Assembly: GCA_944472135.2 (NCBI GenBank)
Contig: OX235265.1
Span: 43,497,459 to 43,561,458 of the forward strand
DNA length: 64,000 nt
Source: Trichobilharzia regenti
Lineage: Eukaryota > Platyhelminthes > Trematoda > Strigeidida > Schistosomatidae
Direction of reading: 5' to 3'
The notes below the pieces were generated by a model. The model did no database searches. It was not told the DNA's origin and saw nothing but the letters and a program-made list of their open reading frames with translations. Within the stretch, counting starts at the first letter, position 1. Every line of letters begins with the position of its first letter. Shown one piece after another: positions 57,430 to 64,000 of the stretch. A program made the translations under genes and the position numbers.

Positions 57430-57600
57430 GACTATAACTCTATTATGGATAAGATTTTATTTTGATAAATCACATATTGTTGTTGTACAGTAATATTAAC
57501 TGATGATGTTTCGCGCACAAAGTATTGCTCATAATCATATGAAGTCACTCACCCAACTTTTTACTTCGTTTATATACATGCGTGTGTGGAATTGACTATA
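57430..57600 (-). repeat. Penelope-like element 3' tail, second lineage
   Basis: In reverse it reads CATATGATTATGAGCAATAC, GCGAAACATCATCAGTTAAT and ends AAAATAAAATCTTATCC, matching the tails at 35730-35820 and 60270-60395. No coding part remains. Confidence 0.7.
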
Positions 57601-58599
57601 TATTTAAATAAAAATCAATATAGGATAATATAGATTCAGAAATAATAATAATATGAGTGTTATTGATCAATTCCAATCAGATGGGCAATAAGATGTTTTC
57701 ATAATCAAAATAAGTAACTAGTTAGAATGTTATGATGTACGTGAACTGAAATCTAATTTTCAGATTATTTATCATCCTCCTGTGATTTGAATTGTGATAA
57801 TGATATGTTCCATATCTCTGGTGTTTGCATTGAGTTATTTCTGTTGCGCGTCACAATACACAAATTCTATGTTATTGGAGAAGATTTTTGGAAACTATAT
57901 TAACACACATATATGTAGTGAGATTCTAGCATGATCTATTCTTTTTATGGTACATTCATGTGCCTGAGTAATTATGCACTGAATTTCAGAAGAACTAAAT
58001 ACACTCATCCCAGCTTCTTGCAAACACTTCGATGTTCTCTTTGTTCAGCCTCAACTATAGAAATGGCAATATGAAATTCTTGAAGCGAAGCCTGTCTGTC
58101 GAAAAATCAATAAAGTCACTGAATGTGGTAGTGGTGTCAAAGAATCAACCGAAATCGGATTGTTTGAGGTGTGTTGGGGAACAGGTTGTTCTCCATATCA
58201 ATATCTCAAACTCAATAGACCGATGAAACTATTTCTGACTCAAAGGAATCTTCACTGTATCACTGAATCACATACGGAAACATCTCAGAAACATGCCTCA
58301 ACCTTGAGGTGGGACCCAGTTAGATTTAATGCTGAACGTGACAGTTTCAATATTATGTGTCGAGTAAAGTTTACAAACCCCATTTACGATATAAATTGAA
58401 AGATCTCAGTATCATAAGGAAGAAACTCAGAGAATCCCAAGTAGTTTGTGAACTATACGGAAAACTTCCGCAATATGTGGAAAAATATATATAAAACTTC
58501 TCAAACATTAAAACTGAACAGAGTCGAAGCAGAAGTTCTATCCCTGGGATTTAAATATCACGTGACTAACTCGTTTCTCAGAAGAATACATACGGAAAC
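57601..58599. other. Stretch with weak coding-like frames, unidentified
   Basis: Frames at 58032-58226 and 58160-58399 overlap and read like a former coding segment (SLSVEKSIKSLNVVVVSKNQ; PIYDIN at the end), but no family was recognised. Otherwise AT-rich. Confidence 0.3.
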
Positions 58600-58780
58600 A
58601 CATTTTCAGTACGTGTACAATCGCCGACAGTGTACATGGTCCGAGGTTCGATCCCCTGTCGACGCACATCTGATATCTATGGTTGGCCTGCAAAATTTGG
58701 GCTACCGATATCATATCATCATTTGAAAATTCCATACTTGTACACAAAATACGGTGTGGAATCAAACTGTAGTCGAAAAA
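58600..58780 (+). repeat. SINE type B, 5' truncated
   Basis: Has TGTACATGGTCCGAGGTTCG with B box GGTTCGATCCC, then GTCGACGCACATCTGATATC, CTATGGTTGGCCTGCAAAAT and TACACAAAATACGGTGTGGA, collinear with 18418-18560. The A-box half of the head is degraded. Confidence 0.75.
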
Positions 58781-59139
58781 ATTACCTGATGTTCTGGAAA
58801 TATGTTTATACTTGCTTTGTTCAAACCAGTCGAGGGAACAGGTTCCATGGATTTCCACTAATTTGACCTTATATTTCAAGTAACGTTTCGCAATCACATG
58901 TATGGTATTAGGTTTTGCAATTTGTACTCATCTTAAGAAATGAAACGCCTCCATGTAACTCTGAGTCTGCAATTATTCTTAGCATTTTTATTTTTTATAC
59001 AAAATGATAGATACACGTTTTTTTTATCGTTAAACGCTGACAACTACCCTTAAATTATTTCCCTTTAACTAGAAGGCATATTTCCTCGAATGAAAAAGAG
59101 GAGACATTATTGACATTAGGATAAAACTTTGGCAATGTA
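58781..59139. other. Stretch without recognised features
   Basis: No gene or repeat recognised. Confidence 0.4.
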
Positions 59140-59345
59140 TTAGAATATAATTCTATTATGGATTGAATTTTATTTTGATAATCTAACACCGTGTTGTACA
59201 GTAATATTGACAGATGACAACGTCTCGAGCAGAAATTACTCCATATAATCATATCAAAGTAATCATACAACTTTCTCGCTTCATTTATATACATGAATAG
59301 AAATTGATTAGATATCTGAATAAAATCAATATAAGGCTTGCGTGA
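59140..59345 (-). repeat. Penelope-like element 3' tail, second lineage
   Basis: In reverse it has TTTGATATGATTATATGGAG, CTCGAGACGTTGTCATCTG and AAAATAAAATTCAATCCATA, matching 60270-60395 in the opposite direction. Confidence 0.7.
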
Positions 59346-59504
59346 AACAGAATAGAAGATAAAGTATATTTGGAAATAATAATAATGTTATCAATAAAAT
59401 ACAATAGAATGAGAAATAAGACTAGTATTGTTAGTGAATAAGATGGGATATAAAATGTTTTTATAGTGAAATAAATAACTATCCTATAAAATTTACCAGG
59501 AAGT

Positions 59505-60395
59505 TAAAAAGAGGTCAAAAGCAAAATAAAAATAATGGTGAAACTAATAATGATAACATGAACAAGAGAGAATATATGGCATCTACAGTTATACCGTATA
59601 AGCAGGAAACATCTGAGAACTTACATAAGGTTCTCAATCAAACAAGGATTAGGGTGGCTCACTGAGAGATAAGCTCTGTAGGTTAAAGGATCCAGTTAAC
59701 TCAATTAAACAAAATAATATAATTTACAAAATACCTTGCATTAAATGTAGGTGAGGTCAACTACATAGCTCAAACTAGTAGATCGTGGGGTAGTCAGACT
59801 GTCGGAACATAAAAATTTAGCTAAGGTTAGAATGATTGACTTCGCGAAGATAAGTAATTTAGAAGAAAGCTGAGCAATCGCACTGTATGCATCAACAATC
59901 AACTTTACAACAGGACGGGGCAGGGTCAAAATTCTAAAAAGTAACATAGGAAGATGGAGAGAGAGGTGGTTGATTACTGAGTCCTTGTTAATCGAGTCTA
60001 GAAGCAACATATGCAATAGAAATGATTCAGCGCGAATACCAGAGATATGGAAGATATTACTACTAGTCAAATCAAATAATATTAAAATGTACTCAATTCA
60101 CATTTTAACATTCTTACAAGTTACTTATTTTTGCTATCAAACATATTATTTCCCATCTGATTGTACTGGAATGATAACACTAATGTTATTATTATTTCTG
60201 AATGTACTTTATCTTATATTGATTTTATTCAAATATCTAATCACTTTTCTACATGTGTATAAATGAAGCAAGAAAGTTCGTTAGATATCTTAATATGACT
60301 GTGAGCAACAATTTGTGCTTAAGACCTCATCAGTAAATATTACTGTATAAAACTGTGTAATATTATCAAAATAAAATTTTATCCACAACGGAGAC
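59505..60395 (+). pseudogene. Penelope-like element fragment, second lineage, with 3' tail
   Basis: Starts with the lead-in shared with 34900-35040. The best frame (59970-60080) gives ITESLLIESRSNICNRNDSA followed by RIPEIWKILLL, the same C-terminus as 32850-33245. The endonuclease core is broken by stops. The 3' tail ends ATTATCAAAATAAAATTTTA near 60385. The inverted tail at 59140-59345 makes a head-to-head arrangement with it. Confidence 0.75.
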
Positions 60396-60594
60396 GCTAT
60401 TCGCAGTTATTTTTTTCAAATTGTCTTGAATGAATTTGAAATTCACATCCCGCACTATTTTGTCCACTACGTGAACAAAAGTGAGTCTTGTGCTACAAAA
60501 TATTTTGTCATATAGTCTACAGGTGAGATTTGCATTAGGATCTGTAAAGATAGTGCATGAACGTCTGTGAGAATTTTTAAGGCAATTTATTTAT
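60396..60594. other. Short unassigned stretch
   Basis: No feature recognised. Confidence 0.4.
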
Positions 60595-60928
60595 TATTGT
60601 CTTTGGTTCCAAGCGGAACATAGGACTTCAGTAACACATCTATACTTTGTTCTATTCGCTGCTGTCCCCTTCGACTGTGTGCATGATTGACCATAATCTC
60701 TCCCCCACCCCTGCCACAGCATCTCCTCCATGACACCGTTGCTTTGATGACCCACTCGTCACTTCCTATTCGGTTCCCACTCAAGCATTGGCCTGATGAA
60801 CGATATCATTCTTTGACCTTCTCAATATGCACTCAATCCATCTCTAATTTTTCCTTAATATTTGCTGAGTGATCGGCTCTTGGTTGGTCAATTGTTGCTA
60901 ATTCTTTCTGGTTATTCATTTGATCTTC
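60595..60928 (-). pseudogene. RTE-clade retrotransposon 3' end, minus strand
   Basis: In plus orientation it begins TTCCAAGCGGAACATAGGAC, the reverse of the shared 3' tail, and continues with ATGACACCGTTGCTTTGATG, ACTCAAGCATTGGCCTGATG and a WRWI-like reversed region up to TTCATTTGATCTTCAGTGAG. It joins the plus-strand RTE copy directly at about 60928. Confidence 0.7.
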
Positions 60929-61830
60929 AGTGAGGATGGAAGTAAGGCAAGGCTGCCTATTATCGCCAATGATTTTCCTGATTGCAGTAGATTGGATAAT
61001 GCGACAAACAGCAGACAATGAGGAAACAGCCATAAAATGGACTCACATAAAAAGCTTGCAGGATCTGTACTTCGCCAATGATACGTATCTGATTTCCCAC
61101 AAACTGGAAGATATGCAAGTGAAAAGCAACAAGTTGGCAGAAGAGGTGATAAAGATTCCTGGCCAACACCAACAGCAACAACAACAACGGGCAACAATTA
61201 GCATTAATGGGAGAAACCTGAAAGAAACAGCCTCCTTCACCTACCAAGAAAAGAAGAATCGTTTCAACTACGGGCGGAACTGATGAGCATATCAAGGCAA
61301 GAATCGGAAAAGCAAGACAAGCTTTCATTACTTTTAAGTCTGTGTGGAGGTCAACAGCACTCAGCATGATGATGAAAATAAGATCCGGACTTCCAACTCC
61401 AGTGTGAAGTCAGTGCTACTATACGGATCAGAGACTTGTACTGCGCGTCATAAAGAGCATCTCAAACAAATTACACACCTTCATTAACAGCTGTCTTCGC
61501 TCAATACTACTCAAGATCAGATGGCTGGCCAGAAAAGATCAGCAACAGAGATCTCTGGCAACGAGCGAACCAAATCAGCAGGAACCGATTGTGAAACAAA
61601 TAGTCAGGAAGAAATGAAGATGGATTGGCTGGTCATACGCTGAGTAAACTATCAAGTGACACTACTAGACAAGCCATAGTTCGAGTGGAACCCAAAAGGG
61701 AAGCGGCGAGTTGGTCGTCAGTGCAAGGGTGACTTGTAGGAGGTTATTTGAAGAGGAGATGAAAGCATGCGGGCAAACCTGCGGCTAGGTGAAAACTCTA
61801 GCAGAGAATCGAACGCAGGTTTCAGATTGA
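60929..61830 (+). pseudogene. RTE-clade (SR2-like) retrotransposon, RT palm to C-terminus
   Basis: The frame 60930-61283 gives RMEVRQGCLLSPMIFLIAVD, WIMRQTADNEETAIKW, the catalytic box as YFANDTYLI (FAND for FADD), KSNKLAEEVIKIPGQ and NGRNLKETASFTYQ. Broken frames then give ARIGKARQAFIT, the SETCTARH region, SILLKIRWLARKDQQQRSLA and a WIGW-like segment to about 61780. The second catalytic Asp has become Asn, and frameshifts follow. Confidence 0.85.
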
Positions 61831-62499
61831 TGAAGGTATATCTCACCTTTACAGTTCTGGCTTTGACATCTCAATATGTTCCGACCGACTGTGGTTGAAA
61901 CCGTGCTTCCTTTTTGATGAAATAAAGATAATAATTTGCGATGTTTTATGTATGATGAACAATTAGTAGGCGTATCCTACTATCATACCCTGTGCTTTTT
62001 CACTGTGGACAATGCAATTAAATATAAATCCTTTTTATTGCATAACGCCAGGAATCTCATTATCAGGCTTTTATTTTATTTCTCAGAATGTCAGATTAGA
62101 TCATTTGCATAATCCTAAAATAATCCATCGGTTAATGGTTTTATACTTAGTGGGATGAATTCTCGTTTCCTATTAATCCTTTTTTTGAGAACGTTCATCT
62201 GAACCTTAAGTCAATCGTATTTCAAATAATCTTCACAACCTTGACAGTGTCGTATCAGAGATACTTTCTTCTGTTCACTTAATTAATTAATTATTTTCTC
62301 CATGAAATCAATGAATATATCAACATCTCTCCTTATATCACTGTCGAATTCTTATAAAGGACAAGGAAATAAAAAGGGTTTCTTCTAAATAAATTAGTAT
62401 CACATTATCATGATGATTTGTTTTTTCTACATTATTTAAACCCTTTGCGTGTAGATGTTTGTCATTTCACAAAAATGTGAAAATTTCCAAGAGAAAGTC
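61831..62499. other. Stretch without recognised genes
   Basis: The first 90 bases may be RTE remains read in reverse (TTCAGATTGATGAAGGTATA and CGACCGACTGTGGTTGAAAC). Otherwise AT-rich. Confidence 0.4.
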
Positions 62500-62870
62500 A
62501 AACAGTTGGTAAATCATGGAAGCGAAGATAGGACTTCAAGTGGATGTACAGAAGACAAATATGAAGACACTTAGTCAACAAGAACAAGTACCAGTCATCA
62601 CCAAAGGGGGAAATCTGAAAGAAGGATGTCACTTGTTCCACTTATCAAGGCAGTATCTTTTCAGCTGCATGTGGCAGAGATCAGAATATCGGAGCCAGGT
62701 AAGATCCAGGAAGCAACACAAATCTTCATTACCTTGATATCAATGTCGAAATCTGTTGTACACAACATAAGGACAACACTGATGCAAAATCAGTGCTTCT
62801 ATATGGATCATAAACTTAGCACATGAATGATGTAAGTCATTTCCAAAAGACTGAACATACTAAAATAATT
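62500..62870 (+). pseudogene. RTE-clade retrotransposon fragment
   Basis: Gives KIGLQVDVQKTNMKTLSQQE, VITKGGNLKEGCHLFHL and, frameshifted, ATQIFITLISMSKSVV, with a tail encoding a Val/Leu-Tyr-x-Ser-like segment. The order corresponds to 61090-61440. Confidence 0.7.
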
Positions 62871-63599
62871 AATGCATAAGATTTGGAACTCAAGTCAACG
62901 ATAGTGAATGAATAGTGACCTCTTCAGTTGGTTGATTTAATTGAGAAGCTTCTGTCTTCTTTCTAGACGACACCAATTTGACTGGAATAATGTCAAAATT
63001 TCAAATAGATGAAACAATTAAAATGTCGGGGAATTCCTAGAAGCCTAGTACTCAAGTAAGTTAGCCATTAACAAACTCACTATTTCATTCCTTTATTCCC
63101 CCTTGTGAATTTGAATAAAACAGGAACTGCAGTTTTTGCAAAATTCTATGGCATCATCAATTTTTCCGATTGGCTTCTCAACAGCTCACCTGAATGCAGC
63201 CTAAATAAATTGTTAGTACGTTCATGTACAGAAAAGCTTTAGTATTCTTGGGAACTTCACAGGATATCAGTTGACAGAAGGTTCCAGAATTAGTGAACAG
63301 TGCTCAAAACATTATGCTTAAATAGTTACTGCACATACAGCTTAAGTTTAAACAAATTAAATGTATGCATGCAGTGTTAAAGGAGTCATGCGATAAAGAT
63401 GGGAGATGTATAAGATTATGAGTGACTAATAAATTGGGTAACAATATACTGAGTTCCATTCAAATTATAGAAACGAGAGGAAAGCAATATACGCTCTATC
63501 AAAGGGGGTCACGCCAAAGCCAGAGATTACGTGATCAAATGAAAGAGAAAATAAACACATCCAGTTACCAGATTGACGAGGAAAGACTGATAACTGCTT
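62871..63599. other. Stretch without recognised genes; possible Penelope-like lead-in
   Basis: 62990-63080 carries GAATTCCTAGAAGCCTAGTA and TTAGCCATTAACAAACTCAC, which parallels 52565-52615 (GAATTCATAAAAGCCTAGTA; CAATTAACAAACACG), the end of the third Penelope-like lineage. Nothing else was recognised. Confidence 0.4.
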
Positions 63600-64000
63600 C
63601 TTTCTGAATACATGAATCGGGTTTCAAGCGTTTGATGTAGATTGCTTCGGCAAACGTGGGAGAATTGGGCCTTTTTGTTTATTGATAATGTTAAAGTATT
63701 TCGCGATTTTCACCTTGTGACCGGTATCGAAGAGATGCCTGGTAAGTGTTTCTTCACTTGAGACGTTGGCTTTTCGACAGATCTTCGGAAAATCGGAGGT
63801 GAGCCCTTGTTTCTGTTCTTTCAATGAAACCGCTTCCGTAGACAAATGTAAATTTGTATACAAAGTTGAAGTTAATATGAGAAGGATGTTTGTCGACTTT
63901 TGACTACACCAAAGAGCATGTTGCTCAATGAACGGGGACCAACTTAGCTGCAGGACAGGCTCTGGTTATTGACGTACTCAGTCTTGTGTTGACAATTGCT
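63600..64000 (-). pseudogene. Penelope-like element fragment, endonuclease end, runs off the window
   Basis: The minus frame 63624-63863 gives LKEQKQGLTSDFPKICRKAN then VSSEETLTRHLFDTGHKVKI and AKYFNIINKQKGPILPRLPK, with an upstream VHKFTFVYG-like stretch and a cysteine-poor start. The pattern of ending (His-Leu-x-Asp-x-Gly-His-Lys then a phenylalanine-rich strand) matches the GIY-YIG end of the 29573-30700 type. 9540-9960 is a sister copy. Confidence 0.65.

Noticed and set aside
58032..58399. Host gene in 58032-58399
   Set aside because: Two overlapping short frames without splice signals or a recognised family; left as unidentified.
60930..61367. Minus-strand frames at 60916-61367 as genes
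   Set aside because: They are antisense shadows of the RTE reverse transcriptase copy.
1..64000. CRISPR array, operons or bacterial features
   Set aside because: No regularly spaced repeats, no ribosome-binding-site-led gene clusters; spliced gene and animal repeats indicate a eukaryote.

Overview
The window looks like nuclear DNA of a schistosome (parasitic flatworm). It is AT-rich and has one long-intron animal gene with GT-AG splice sites. The rest is dominated by repeats typical of schistosomes: tRNA-derived SINEs, RTE-clade non-LTR elements resembling SR2, Penelope-like elements with a GIY-YIG endonuclease, an LTR element, and a decayed match to the hammerhead-ribozyme domain of the Schistosoma satellite SM-alpha. 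Family names were recognised by eye; no database was searched.

Positions 757-27802 (+) hold most of one protein-coding gene. Eight exons join with compatible splice phases at every junction and give about 711 codons. The 5' end lies before the window. The encoded protein is a GDNF-family receptor alpha (GFR-alpha)-like receptor. It contains the end of a first GDNF/GAS1 cysteine-rich domain, complete second and third domains, a further cysteine-rich exon without an obvious vertebrate counterpart, a Gln/His tract and a hydrophobic C-terminus that could be a GPI-attachment or membrane segment. Its introns (1.3 to 8 kb) are packed with transposon fragments.

Positions 27.8-55.2 kb and 57.4-64 kb contain no convincing host gene. 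They hold broken RTE and Penelope-like elements, at least four SINE types (called A to D here), two copies of an LTR-like repeat, a CR1-like reverse transcriptase fragment and a 0.92 kb fold-back element with near-identical inverted arms and an 11 bp flanking repeat.

Positions 55228-57397 hold a compact LTR retrotransposon. It has 310 bp LTRs differing at four sites, encodes only Gag and an aspartic protease, and has a canonical -1 frameshift heptamer between them. There is no reverse transcriptase, RNase H or integrase, so it should depend on an autonomous relative.

Repeat boundaries are approximate (tens of bases) unless described as exact.
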